From the NCBI GenBank assembly GCA_018242565.1, contig JAFEBR010000395.1, forward strand, positions 1 to 42,309: DNA of 42,309 bases, written 5' to 3'. Below the pieces are notes generated by a model that ran no database searches, was not told where the DNA came from, and saw only the letters and a list, made by a program, of their open reading frames with translations. Source of the DNA: Planctomycetota bacterium (GTDB lineage: Bacteria > Planctomycetota > Planctomycetia > Planctomycetales > Planctomycetaceae). Made by a program: the position numbers and the translations under genes. This document shows, one piece after another, positions 8,629-17,216 of the stretch. Numbering within the stretch: position 1 is the first letter of the stretch; every line of letters starts with the position of its first letter.

Positions 8629-9972
8629 TCAACGCCACATCGGCTGGCGTTTCCAGTACGTCAGTGATCGCCACAGCCATTCCAGCGGACCGAACCGGAA
8701 GTATCGCAGCCAGATGGGGCTGACGACGAGCTGCAAGATCCAGATCGCGAGGACGACGAAATAGATCTGGTAGTACTGGAACTCGGCAAAGTAATTGAGG
8801 CCGTATCCGAAGAAAAACAGGGTGCAAATCACCGAGTGCATAATGTAATTCGTAAACGCCATCCGACCGACGGCTTCGAGGCGGGCGAACAACCCTTGCA
8901 ACCAGTTCCATTTGTAGAGCAGGGTCAACAACGACACATGGGCCATCACCAGGAGCATCCGCTGGAAGGGGTAAATCAGCCCTGTCCAGGGGATCGCCAC
9001 CTGCTCGAGTCGCAGCAGCGCGGCCTCGAGATTCGGGCTGTAAACGACGCCGTGATAAAAACTGTACGCCGCCAGCGGCAACCCCAGTCCGTAGCCAACG
9101 GCCATGACGATTTTGTAGCTCTTGTTGGACCATTGCCCCGTCAAAAAGCCCCATTGGTACAGGGCCAGCCCCAGGAACATCAGCGCCAGCGAATCCCAGA
9201 CTTCGATTGGCATGAAAATCGTCTGCCCTTTCAGGGCCATCGGCCGTATATAGCCCCCGACCGTGGCATAATCGGATTTCATCTTCTGCGTGTTTTCTTT
9301 GGCCTGCTCGCGATTCGGGATGAAATTCTTTTCTAGTTCCTCCCATTTCTCGATCGCGGTCTGCTGCGACTCGGTTAACGGAATTCCCGTCTGCTCCACG
9401 GCTTTCGCTTGGACGTACTCAATGCGCCGCATTCGGAAGAATTGGTGTACGCCGACACCTACGCCGAAGTCGATCAACCCCACAATCGGCACGCACAAGA
9501 CGAGATATTTCGGTTTGATCTTCCGGCACAGGTAGACGATGATTCCGCACCAGCCATAGAGATAAAGGATGTCGCCGATCCACAAGATGACGTGGGCGTG
9601 AAACAACCCGAACAGTACGAGCCAGAGCATCCGCCGAATGAAGAGCCAGGTTGTCGATTGGCCCGCCGACGCTTTCTGCGAGACGAATAACAGCACCCCC
9701 GCACCAAACAACATGCCGAACAGGGCTCGCATCTTCCCTTCAAACACCACCGAAATCACCGCCGACACCCAGAAATTGACATCCCCTGGATTGGATTTGA
9801 ACGACTCCGAAAAGTAATTCGGCATCGAAAACCCGGGAATATTCATCAACAGAATGCCTAGCAGCGCGACTCCGCGCAAGGCATCGATCAGACGGATGCG
9901 GGCTGTCTCGGAAACGGGGGCCGCGGTGGGTAAGGCAATCGCCGGGGTCAGTTCGGTGGAGAGAGTTGTCAT
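8629..9972 (-). CDS. DUF418 (YeiB-like) multi-pass membrane protein
   Basis: A 447-residue inner-membrane protein with about eight to ten hydrophobic segments. The N-terminal signature RIRLIDALRGVALLGILLMN and the C-terminal part (FTNYIMHSVICTLFFFGYG, then WLRYFRFGPLEWLWRSLTYW) match the DUF418/YeiB family, which is related to acyltransferase-like membrane proteins and has no settled biochemical role. A charged soluble loop at about residues 175-250 (IEKWEELEKNFIPNREQAKE) separates two groups of membrane segments. It ends 13 bp from the convergent DUF1559 gene. The nearest neighbours give no functional hint. Confidence 0.9.
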   Translation of the reverse strand: MTTLSTELTPAIALPTAAPVSETARIRLIDALRGVALLGILLMNIPGFSMPNYFSESFKSNPGDVNFWVSAVISVVFEGKMRALFGMLFGAGVLLFVSQKASAGQSTTWLFIRRMLWLVLFGLFHAHVILWIGDILYLYGWCGIIVYLCRKIKPKYLVLCVPIVGLIDFGVGVGVHQFFRMRRIEYVQAKAVEQTGIPLTESQQTAIEKWEELEKNFIPNREQAKENTQKMKSDYATVGGYIRPMALKGQTIFMPIEVWDSLALMFLGLALYQWGFLTGQWSNKSYKIVMAVGYGLGLPLAAYSFYHGVVYSPNLEAALLRLEQVAIPWTGLIYPFQRMLLVMAHVSLLTLLYKWNWLQGLFARLEAVGRMAFTNYIMHSVICTLFFFGYGLNYFAEFQYYQIYFVVLAIWILQLVVSPIWLRYFRFGPLEWLWRSLTYWKRQPMWR

Positions 9973-10209
9973 CGTGCCGAAGCATTCGTCCGAGTTGTCA
10001 AAATCTTGTAACTTCGGTCAGGAATTTTGCCAGACCGGCCGCCGAATGGGAACAGCAGGCCAGAGGTGTATCGCGCCCCTTGATTCAATTCCCATGGATT
10101 TCGCCCTAAACGGTCACGGCCGGCAAGCGCAATCTCGGCGGCAGGTCGCAAACTGGCACCCGGGCGCACCGCGCTCGTACCGTCACGCACCGGCCTGGGT
10201 GAGGTCCGG

Positions 10210-11769
10210 TTACTCGTTCTCGGGCGAGTGAATGCGCAGCGTCTCGCGCCGGAGCCATTTCGGACCGCGCAGGCTGTGCTCATTCTCTTCGGCCGGCAAC
10301 AGTTCCGCGGGATTGACCGACAGGCTCGCCGGCATATTCAGCGGGATATCCTGGGCCCGGGCAATGGCGGCCCCCAGATCGTTGAGTTTCTGCTCCAGCC
10401 GGTCGTAACCACGGTCCAGATGGTAAATCCGCCGCACCACACTGTCGCCCTGGGCAGACAGCGCGGCGAGCACGAGGGCGGCCGATGCGCGCAAGTCCGA
10501 GGCCATCACGGCCGCTCCGCTGAGTCGGGGCACGCCGTTGATGATGGCACTGGGGCCTTCTCTCCGAATCGCGGCCCCCATGCGGCCTAACTCGGCCACA
10601 TGCATGAAGCGGTCGGGGAAAATCTTGTCGGTGATAATGCTGATTCCCGGAACATTGGTCAGCAGGGCCATCATTTGCGCCTGCACATCGGTTGGCAACC
10701 CCGGATAAGGCAGCATGATACAGTCCGCCGGACGCAGATCGTCGCGGACCGAGACTCGGGCCGAGTTGCCGATCAGATCGACCGATACGCCAATGTCACG
10801 CAGTTTTTCAATCACCGCGGTCATGTGGTCGGGAGCGATATTCTCGAGCACCACATCTCCCAGCGTGATCGCCGCAGCGATCATCAACGTGGCCGCTTCG
10901 ATGCGGTCAGGAATAATCGTGTGCTCGCAACCTGTCAGGTGATCGACCCCTTCGATATGCAGAAAAGGGGTTCCCAGACCCGAAATACGGGCCCCCATGC
11001 GATTCAAATAGTTCCCGAGATCGACCACCTCCGGTTCGCAGGCGGCCGCTTCAATCGTCGTGACGCCATGCGCCAAAGCCGCGGCTGTCATGACATTGCA
11101 GGTTCCGGTCACCGTACTGCCGAAGGGGCCACCCAGATAAATCCGCGCGCCGCGCAGTCGCTTGGCGCGGGCGAAGATGTAACCGCGCTCGACCCGCAAT
11201 TCGGCCCCCAGGGCGGCCAAACCCTTCAAATGCAGATCCACCGGACGGTCGCCAATATTGCATCCACCGGGCAACGACACGCAGGCATGTCCCCGTCGGG
11301 CCAGCAACGGCCCCAGCACGCAGATCCCCGCGCGCATCTTCCGAACGAGTTCGTAATCGGCCACGCAAGGGGTCGTATTGACGACCTCCAGCCGCAGAGG
11401 CGAAACCGCGGGCAGACCGTCAGCAGTCTCTTGAGAGTCATCGAACGAGAAGGCCACGTTCGGTTCATCGGGAGGCAACTCGGCTGACGCGCGATCATGC
11501 ACAGCCACCGGGTCATCCGCAATCGCGGGCGGTTCGTCTGAAACCGTCGGGAATTCGGGGGCCGGTCCCAGCCGACGTACGTCCACCCCTAATGTTGCCA
11601 GCAGTTGCCCGAGCGTCGCGACATCCACAAGATCGGGCACATCGTGCAGCAACGTGGGGCCGTCCGAGGCCAAGACTGCCGCCATGATGGGGAGCGCCGA
11701 GTTCTTGGCGCCACTGACGCGGACTCGACCGCGCAGCCGCCGGCCGCCATGAATTACAAACATGTCCAT
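10210..11769 (-). CDS. murA: UDP-N-acetylglucosamine 1-carboxyvinyltransferase MurA
   Basis: First committed step of peptidoglycan synthesis: transfer of enolpyruvate from PEP to UDP-GlcNAc in the cytoplasm. Substrate-binding and catalytic motifs are present: [20 protein letters not shown] (residues 8-27, with the family's Lys-Asn), the catalytic-loop Cys170 in [16 protein letters not shown] (E. coli Cys115), and [16 protein letters not shown] near the end. The start at 11769 is fixed by GGAGG seven bases upstream. The protein is 519 residues against about 420 usually; the excess is an acidic, Pro-rich insertion at about 67-125 and a C-terminal extension of about 45 residues. Its presence fits the now-accepted existence of peptidoglycan in planctomycetes. 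Confidence 0.96.
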   Translation of the reverse strand: MDMFVIHGGRRLRGRVRVSGAKNSALPIMAAVLASDGPTLLHDVPDLVDVATLGQLLATLGVDVRRLGPAPEFPTVSDEPPAIADDPVAVHDRASAELPPDEPNVAFSFDDSQETADGLPAVSPLRLEVVNTTPCVADYELVRKMRAGICVLGPLLARRGHACVSLPGGCNIGDRPVDLHLKGLAALGAELRVERGYIFARAKRLRGARIYLGGPFGSTVTGTCNVMTAAALAHGVTTIEAAACEPEVVDLGNYLNRMGARISGLGTPFLHIEGVDHLTGCEHTIIPDRIEAATLMIAAAITLGDVVLENIAPDHMTAVIEKLRDIGVSVDLIGNSARVSVRDDLRPADCIMLPYPGLPTDVQAQMMALLTNVPGISIITDKIFPDRFMHVAELGRMGAAIRREGPSAIINGVPRLSGAAVMASDLRASAALVLAALSAQGDSVVRRIYHLDRGYDRLEQKLNDLGAAIARAQDIPLNMPASLSVNPAELLPAEENEHSLRGPKWLRRETLRIHSPENE

Positions 11770-12000
11770 CCGTGGACCTCCGAAATTCGCGAATCCGTTC
11801 GAGGGGGGCGGATCTTCGCCAAAAGCAATTCCCAACGCAACCCCGCTTTTTTCACGTAACAAGAGAGACTTGGCACGTACTGTCAGACGCTCCCCGCCCG
11901 CTGCGAACCTCTCCCACTACCACCGAGAACCATAATCGGCCGCCCACACTTCGCTCTGCGTCCGACGACATCGTGACTGCCGGCGACCTTAAAAGAGGGC

Positions 12001-12046
12001 AACCCGGCGAGTGCAGGCAACCTGGAAAGACGAGGTTGGCTGGGTT
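12001..12046. other. Nested inverted repeat upstream of dsbD
   Basis: The outer arms AACCCGGC (12001-12008) and GCTGGGTT (12039-12046) pair over 8 bp with one G-T wobble. Inside them CAACCT (12018-12023) pairs with AGGTTG (12033-12038) around a 9-nt loop, leaving a 9-nt bulge on one side only. It could be a structured RNA or a protein site. It lies upstream of the candidate dsbD promoter, so it is not obviously part of that leader. Confidence 0.35.
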
Positions 12047-12083
12047 AGAAAAATCGGTCGATTCGAAGTTGCGGCAGTTCAGA

Positions 12084-12111
12084 TTGTCGTAACCAGGCAG
12101 ATTGCGATAAT
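12084..12111 (+). promoter_or_regulatory. Candidate sigma-70-type promoter of dsbD
   Basis: TTGTCG (12084-12089) and GATAAT (12106-12111) are separated by 16 bp and lie 82 bp before the dsbD ATG. Four of six bases match the -35 consensus and five of six the -10 consensus. The position is sensible, but a match of this quality can occur by chance. Confidence 0.35.
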
Positions 12112-12193
12112 ATCCAAGCCGATATAAGGAACAGCAGGCTTCACGGAAGTCTCCGACTTAGCGCGCCCCTTGCGAATTGCGAGAGAAAGACAG

Positions 12194-14920
12194 ATGTTGC
12201 ACACGCACCGTATGTTCACGTGTAAAGCATTGTTGGTCCTGGTTTTAGGACTGATCCTCGCCACTCCGGCCCGGGCTCAGTTCGGGCCCCTCGAAGTCAA
12301 AACGGGACTCGGCCAGGGCGGAAAGAAGGCGGCCAAATCCAATGGCGCGACCTGGTCGGCGACTTTGTCGCGAGCTGACTCCGCGGGAAAAGTCACCTTA
12401 AAGCTCGCCGTAAAGCTCGCGCCCGAGCATTATGTTTCGTCCACCACCATGGCCGATGGCCAGCTGATGAAATTCGAGATCGAATCCGAAGTCGGCCTCC
12501 GCGCCGCCGCCCATGAATTTGTGGCCAATCGTGAGCCCGAACGGGAACTCGATCCAGACGATGGTACCGCTATCGAGAAATACCACGACGAAGTGAGCTG
12601 GACGAAAACCTACCAGTTAGAAGCGGGTGCCGACCCGGCACAGGTCGCGGTTAAAGGTCAGGTCGTTTATCAAATCTGCAACGCGTCAAACTGCCTCCCC
12701 CGACAAAAGTTCCCATTTACGGCGATCCTGGCCGCAGGGGAACCAGGGTCGGCCGGTGCGGGCACCCGCACAGCGACGGTCGATCCCGACAAAGTCTTCA
12801 AACAGACCGACGGCCTGAAAGGCAGAGGGAATCTCGTCAGCTCCTGGTCGGTTTCGATCAGTCCGCGGCAGGCCACTCCGGGTAGTGAGGTCACCGTTCG
12901 CGTGCAGACCGAACTGGCAGCTCCCTGGCATGTGTTCGCACTCGATCAACAGGCGGATGCCGACGGTGGCGGTCCAGCCCCCACCGGAATCGGTCTCACC
13001 GAGCTGGGTGGCTTGATTCCCATGGACGCCCGTTTTCAAGGCCCGGTTCCGGTCGAGCATGCGAGTGATGCCTGGGAAGGCCTCACCGAGCGGACTCATG
13101 AGGGGACCGTCGTGTGGACCCGGCGTTACAAGGTTCCCGAAGCAGCCACCGGCAAGTTGTCCCTGCAGGGGCGAGTGGCCTGGCAGACCTGTAAACCCGG
13201 AACCTGCCTGCGGGTCATTGGCTTTGAATTCCAGCATGAACTGCCGGTTGGCAAATCGGAAGTCGCCGGTGAAACTTGGCTGGCCCTCACTGCACTGAAT
13301 GGTGCCGAAGCCAGCGAGGTCACCGACACATTTCGGCAGACCGTACAGGCTGCCACTCGCACAGACAACGGCCCGCCCGCGAACCCGGCTCGCGAAACGA
13401 CGAAACCCGCCCCGAAAGGTCCCGGTGCCGAGGGGGCCGCTTCCGGATTTGATGTGGGCTACAGCGATTCACCTCTGAAATCGGAAAACTATAAATCGCA
13501 GGGGCTGGGTGCGTTTCTGCTCCTGGCCGTGCTGGCCGGTTTCGGTTCGCTCGTGACCCCCTGCGTGTTCCCCATGATTCCCATCACGGTGACATTCTTC
13601 CAGAAGCAGGCCGAGAAACAGCACCACCGCCCAATCACCATGGCGCTGGTGTACTGCCTGGGAATTATCGCCACGTTCACCGGACTGGGCATGCTGATGA
13701 GCATTGCCTTCGGTGCGGGTGCACTGAACCAGCTCTCGAATGGCGTGATCATGAACCTGGCACTTGCCGGCATGCTGATCTTTTTCGCCTTCAACCTGCT
13801 GGGGCTGTTTGAAATCCGCATGCCATCCTGGCTGCTGACATTCACCGCAGGCAAAGAAAGCAAGGGCGGGTTCATCGGCGTGTTGTTCATGGCGCTGACC
13901 TTTACCTTGACTTCGTTCACCTGCACGTTCGCGTTCGCCGGGTTGTTACTGGCCGAAGCCATGAAGGGAGATCGCCTGTGGCCGATCCTCGGTCTGCTGG
14001 CCTTCTCGGCGGCGTTCTCGCTACCGTTCTTCTTTCTGGCGTTGTTCCCGAGTTTCCTGCAGAAGCTGCCGAAAAGCGGCGGCTGGATGAACATCGCCAA
14101 GGTCGTCATGGGCATGATCGAAATGGGTTTTGCCTTCAAATATCTGGGTGTCGCCGACCAGTCGTTCAACGGCCAGGCCGCCTTCATTGACTTTCATGTC
14201 ATGCTCTCGGCGTGGGTCGTACTGTCGATCGCCATCTGTGGCTACTTGCTGGGTTTGTACCGTTTGCCGCACGATACGCAGTCTGACCACATCGGCGTCT
14301 TGCGGTTTGTTTCGGCCCTGGGCTTCCTGGGACTGGCCGCCTACCTGATGGTCGGCCTGTACAGTGCCGAAAAGCCGGCCGGCCTGTTGTGGAAATACGC
14401 CGAATCGTTTGCCAATCCGAAATTTGAAGCGGGAACCGACCCGACCGGTCCGTTCCTGAAACACAACGAACTGAAATACGCCCTCGATTTCGAAAAGGCG
14501 TTGAAGTTTGCCATCGCCGAGAATAAGCCGATCTTCCTGGACTTCACCGGCGTCAATTGCGCCAACTGCCGACTGATGGAAAAAGGTCCCATGAGTCAGC
14601 CCCGGATCAAGGAGCAGCTCAGCCAGTTCGTGCGAATTCAGCTCTTCACCGATTCGGTGCCGATCAATGACCGGACGGAAGCGGCCCGGCTGCGGGACCT
14701 GAATGTGAAAATTCAGGAAGACTGGTTTGGCGACGTGGCGCTGCCCGCTTATGTCGTGATCCCGGCTGACCCAGCCGTGTTGGAAGACCCAGGCAAGATT
14801 CTGGCCAAGTTGTCGGGACTGAACTCGGAAGAGGTCTTCTCGCAGTTCCTCGACCGTGGGCTGAAGGGCTGGCAGAAAGTCCAGGCCCAGAAAAATGGTC
14901 GGGTCGTCGGCGCCCGCTGA
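12194..14920 (+). CDS. dsbD: Thiol:disulfide interchange protein DsbD, duplicated N-domain
   Basis: A 908-residue membrane protein that should pass electrons from cytoplasmic thioredoxin to periplasmic thiol proteins. Signal peptide: FTCKALLVLVLGLILATPARA. Two DsbD-alpha-like periplasmic domains follow, each with a Cys pair four residues apart (YQICNASNCLP and WQTCKPGTCLR). The central eight-helix domain has the redox cysteines in LVTPCVFPMIPITVTFF and LTSFTCTFAFAG. The C-terminal thioredoxin-like domain has the CxxC in FTGVNCANCRLMEK. E. coli DsbD has one N-domain and about 565 residues, so the second N-domain explains most of the extra length. The ATG at 12194 follows GAGAGAAAG and is preferred to the upstream TTG at 12170. 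Confidence 0.92.
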   Translation: MLHTHRMFTCKALLVLVLGLILATPARAQFGPLEVKTGLGQGGKKAAKSNGATWSATLSRADSAGKVTLKLAVKLAPEHYVSSTTMADGQLMKFEIESEVGLRAAAHEFVANREPERELDPDDGTAIEKYHDEVSWTKTYQLEAGADPAQVAVKGQVVYQICNASNCLPRQKFPFTAILAAGEPGSAGAGTRTATVDPDKVFKQTDGLKGRGNLVSSWSVSISPRQATPGSEVTVRVQTELAAPWHVFALDQQADADGGGPAPTGIGLTELGGLIPMDARFQGPVPVEHASDAWEGLTERTHEGTVVWTRRYKVPEAATGKLSLQGRVAWQTCKPGTCLRVIGFEFQHELPVGKSEVAGETWLALTALNGAEASEVTDTFRQTVQAATRTDNGPPANPARETTKPAPKGPGAEGAASGFDVGYSDSPLKSENYKSQGLGAFLLLAVLAGFGSLVTPCVFPMIPITVTFFQKQAEKQHHRPITMALVYCLGIIATFTGLGMLMSIAFGAGALNQLSNGVIMNLALAGMLIFFAFNLLGLFEIRMPSWLLTFTAGKESKGGFIGVLFMALTFTLTSFTCTFAFAGLLLAEAMKGDRLWPILGLLAFSAAFSLPFFFLALFPSFLQKLPKSGGWMNIAKVVMGMIEMGFAFKYLGVADQSFNGQAAFIDFHVMLSAWVVLSIAICGYLLGLYRLPHDTQSDHIGVLRFVSALGFLGLAAYLMVGLYSAEKPAGLLWKYAESFANPKFEAGTDPTGPFLKHNELKYALDFEKALKFAIAENKPIFLDFTGVNCANCRLMEKGPMSQPRIKEQLSQFVRIQLFTDSVPINDRTEAARLRDLNVKIQEDWFGDVALPAYVVIPADPAVLEDPGKILAKLSGLNSEEVFSQFLDRGLKGWQKVQAQKNGRVVGAR

Positions 14921-15111
14921 TCCACGGCCGCCTGAAAACCTACCGTGGGCTGACGGTGCTGCGAGATGTGGCCAACCCCGCGACCCAGGCGCACCACCAG
15001 CGTGCGCTGGCCGGTTGATCGGCGCGGTCTGCGAATACGCCTTGCGCCGTGCCGTCAAAAAACTTGATCAGCAGGCCACTGCGAACACGACATCAGCACG
15101 CCCGAGACAAT

Positions 15112-15140
15112 GAACCGGTGGGCAGACGCCACACCGGTTC
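15112..15140. terminator. Strong hairpin downstream of dsbD
   Basis: The left arm GAACCGGTGGGC (15112-15123) and right arm GCCACACCGGTTC (15128-15140) pair over 12 bp with one bulged A and a 4-nt loop. The hairpin lies 191 bp after the dsbD stop and 37 bp beyond the stop of the convergent acidic gene, where a shared terminator could sit. No U-tract follows on either strand. Confidence 0.4.
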
Positions 15141-15177
15141 CTGTCACTTGTCACCACAGCCACATTGGGCCGACGGT

Positions 15178-15474
15178 CTATTCTTCCGAGGCATCCTCAT
15201 CGTCGTCCTCATCGTCGAGGTCGTCGTCGTCGTCCTCATCGTCGTCGTCAAAATCGTCGTCGTCGTCGAAGTCATCGTCCTCATCGTCGAAGTCGTCGTC
15301 TTCGTCGTCGAAGTCTTCATCTTCGTCATCGTCGTCGTCGAATTCGTCGTCGTCCGCCTCGTCGGGTTCCACTTCGTCCTCGGAGTGACCCTTCCGGTTC
15401 TCAACAGCATTGCGTTTCTTCAGCGGCGACAAGCGGTCATAGGCCATTGTCCCGGTCAACTGCATCAACAACAT
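15178..15474 (-). CDS. Extremely acidic Asp/Glu-repeat protein
   Basis: A 98-residue protein. The first 30 residues are ordinary (MAYDRLSPLKKRNAVENRKG from residue 10); residues 31-98 are almost wholly Asp and Glu with Phe and Leu spaced through FDDEDDD-type repeats. On DNA this is an imperfect GAC/GAT/GAG triplet run. The ATG at 15472-15474 is preceded by AGAAAG at about 9 bp; a second ATG at 15445-15447 is possible. Such polyacidic proteins in bacteria may bind cations, basic proteins or ribosomal components, but no function can be assigned. Coding status is supported by the non-repetitive N-terminus and use of all synonymous acidic codons, but is not certain. Confidence 0.55.
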   Translation of the reverse strand: MLLMQLTGTMAYDRLSPLKKRNAVENRKGHSEDEVEPDEADDDEFDDDDDEDEDFDDEDDDFDDEDDDFDDDDDFDDDDEDDDDDLDDEDDDEDASEE

Positions 15475-15565
15475 GGATTCTTTCTACGATATGTTCGGCC
15501 CTCTTCCGAGAGAGCAGTAAACTCGTACTCAATTGTGCCTGCTGATTCCAAACTCACCAGGCCGG

Positions 15566-15919
15566 CTATTTGTCCAGAGCTTCCAACAGTGCGGTGGCAT
15601 TGGCAATACTGCCGGTCGCTTTCAGCAATGCCTTAGCATACTTGATTGCCTCGACCCACGCAGCAGCAGACGCCATGGGCGTGGCCCGCGGATCCGTTTT
15701 GCGGCGACGGGGCCGGCCATCCGCAGCCATATTGCTCTTGGTTTTGACCATGTACACCATGTTTGTGTGCACGCTGTGGCCAAACTCCTGCTTGACGGCA
15801 TTCACCACGTCCGCGGCTTTCGCCGTCGGCATTCTCTTCAAAACCGTGCGAATTGCCAGACTCTTGTTCTGCCTGGGGTCCTGTCGATCCTTGTTTCCGG
15901 TCGCTGCTTTTTTCGCCAT
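15566..15919 (-). CDS. Small basic protein, possible DNA-binding
   Basis: A 117-residue protein starting MAKKAATGNKDRQDPRQNK. Residues 20-60 (LAIRTVLKRMPTAKAADVV, then VKQEFGHSVHTNMVYMVKTK) could form a winged-helix-like unit in which a short helical repeat precedes a possible recognition helix. A basic RPRRRK stretch follows, and a C-terminal amphipathic helix (WVEAIKYAKALLKATGSI) could mediate dimerisation. I recall similar small proteins in planctomycete genomes but cannot name the family. The ATG at 15917-15919 has GAGAG about 8-10 bp upstream, preferred to the frame extending to 15952. A regulatory role is inference only. Confidence 0.7.
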   Translation of the reverse strand: MAKKAATGNKDRQDPRQNKSLAIRTVLKRMPTAKAADVVNAVKQEFGHSVHTNMVYMVKTKSNMAADGRPRRRKTDPRATPMASAAAWVEAIKYAKALLKATGSIANATALLEALDK

Positions 15920-16406
15920 GGAAATGCTCTCATAGAATGAAATGGGGACCAACGTCCTGTCAGTGGTCCTGAAATCGACCTCGTCGCCTGGTCATCCGGA
16001 ATCACAAAAGATCCCGCACGGTCGTTCGCGCGCCTCAACGGCAGACACATCGTTCTGCCGGCAGAGATTGCGACGAACTCGCTTGTTGGCACTGGCGGCC
16101 ATTCGCCACATCACGCGCCAACAGCATCCATCGGCAATGGACACTTCGACATACGGAAATGTTTACCTTTCTTTTTGAAATTCCACACTGGCTTTCTCCA
16201 AAAAGAAACCTTTCCATTTCCGTGTGTCACTCTATTCTATCGAAGTGACAGGTAAAATGCGATACGAAGGTAGAATCGTGTCACCAGCGGACCTCTGAGA
16301 TTGTGTCTGCGAACAGCCCAGGCCACAACTCGGCGTGTCTGCGGTGTCTGAGCGCGACACACCACCGACTGGCGGCCCAGCCTTGTGCCGTGGCCTGTAA
16401 ACCAGC
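15920..16406. other. 487-bp intergenic region with AT-rich dyads
   Basis: No gene is seen between the small basic protein and the transglutaminase-like gene. The centre is markedly AT-richer than the surroundings and contains the nested inverted repeat at 16142-16247, listed separately. The promoter of the small basic gene must lie in the left part of this gap. Confidence 0.5.
16142..16247. repeat. Triple-nested inverted repeat (106 bp)
   Basis: Three concentric arm pairs are exact. Outer: CACTTCGA (16142-16149) with TCGAAGTG (16240-16247). Middle: ACGGAAATG (16153-16161) with CATTTCCGT (16215-16223). Inner: TTTCTTTTTG (16168-16177) with CAAAAAGAAA (16199-16208), around a 21-nt loop. The gaps between middle and inner arms are 6 nt on both sides. 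A single transcript through it would fold as a long interrupted hairpin. It could be a miniature inverted-repeat element, a structured RNA, or a long terminator for the transglutaminase-like gene on the minus strand. Confidence 0.6.
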
Positions 16407-17216
16407 CTACGGCAGGGGATCGGACCACACGCGAAACGAAATCAACTGGTTCAGGCCGAAAGTGGTCGTCAACGCCACGTCGGCGGCGTCACGGCCACGG
16501 GCCATCAGAATTCTGCCGATGCGGGGGATGTTGTTGCGGGCGTCAAACGCGTACCAGCGGCCCCCCAGGTAGACTTCGAACCAGGCGCTGAAATCCATCG
16601 GCGATGCCGCGGGAGGGACACCGATGTCTCCCAGGTAACCCGTGCAGTACCGGGCAGGAATGTTCAGGCAGCGACAAAAGGTAATTGCCAGGTGCATGTA
16701 ATCGCGGCACACCCCCACCCGTTCCCGGTAAGCATCCAGAGCAGTACGGTTCGCGCGCGCCTGCAGGTAGTCAAAACGAATGTGCTTATGCACAAAGTCG
16801 CACACCGCCTGCACCAGCGACCAACCGGCTGGCAACTTGCCAAACTGCGCCCAGGCAATGTCACGCAACTCGCTGTCCGCTTCGCAATACCGACTGGGCA
16901 ACAGAAACAGCAGCGCATCGTCGGGCAATTCGTGAACGCTGTGCTGATACGACTGCGGGGCCTGAACATCGGGTTGATCGTCCGCCTCGACAATCGCATC
17001 CGAGGCGAAGACCACGCGCCCCGCGGGAACAAAGCTCCGGCCACAACGATTGCCGTACAGATCGCGGTACTCAGACAACGGAACCCGAGGCCGAATCGTC
17101 AGACGCTCAGGCTTGCGAATCGTGGAAGACAGCGAAGGATGCAGTGACGCCAGCAATACGACTGCGGTGGGATTGAGAAATTCCAACGCGGCTTCAAACC
17201 CCACCCGAATCAGCAT
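16407..17216 (-). CDS. Transglutaminase-like domain protein
   Basis: A 269-residue cytoplasmic protein with an N-terminal beta-sandwich region (IRVGFEAALEFLNPTAVVLL; EYRDLYGNRC) and a transglutaminase-like cysteine-protease fold. The nucleophile is Cys170 in GVCRDYMHLAITFCRCLNIP and the Asp is Asp225 in WYAFDARNN. At the usual His position the sequence is MDFSAWFEVYLGGRWY, with Ser210 where the typical family motif has His-Ala-Trp. The family includes proteases and amide-bond enzymes; substrates are unknown. The true start is the ATG at 17214-17216; GAGG lies about 12 bp upstream. It ends in ISFRVWSDPLP. Confidence is high for the fold and low for a role. Confidence 0.87.
   Translation of the reverse strand: MLIRVGFEAALEFLNPTAVVLLASLHPSLSSTIRKPERLTIRPRVPLSEYRDLYGNRCGRSFVPAGRVVFASDAIVEADDQPDVQAPQSYQHSVHELPDDALLFLLPSRYCEADSELRDIAWAQFGKLPAGWSLVQAVCDFVHKHIRFDYLQARANRTALDAYRERVGVCRDYMHLAITFCRCLNIPARYCTGYLGDIGVPPAASPMDFSAWFEVYLGGRWYAFDARNNIPRIGRILMARGRDAADVALTTTFGLNQLISFRVWSDPLP

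Larger units (their letters stand above)
11770..12193. other. Divergent murA-dsbD intergenic region
   Basis: A 424-bp gap between divergent genes. It holds the murA ribosome-binding site (complement of 11777-11781), a nested inverted repeat at 12001-12046 and a candidate promoter at 12084-12111, listed separately. I see no coding sequence in it. Confidence 0.5.

Noticed and set aside
10600-11487. Open frame of 295 codons on the plus strand
   Set aside because: It is antisense to murA, with Gln/His/Arg-rich composition typical of a shadow frame.
11866-11890. Possible sigma-54 promoter (TGGCACG)
   Set aside because: The -24-like element is present but no GC-containing -12 element lies at the required spacing.
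15180-15375. CRISPR-like or satellite array in the GTC/ATC repeat run
   Set aside because: There are no spacers and no constant repeat unit; the periodicity of 3 is explained by Asp/Glu codons on the minus strand.
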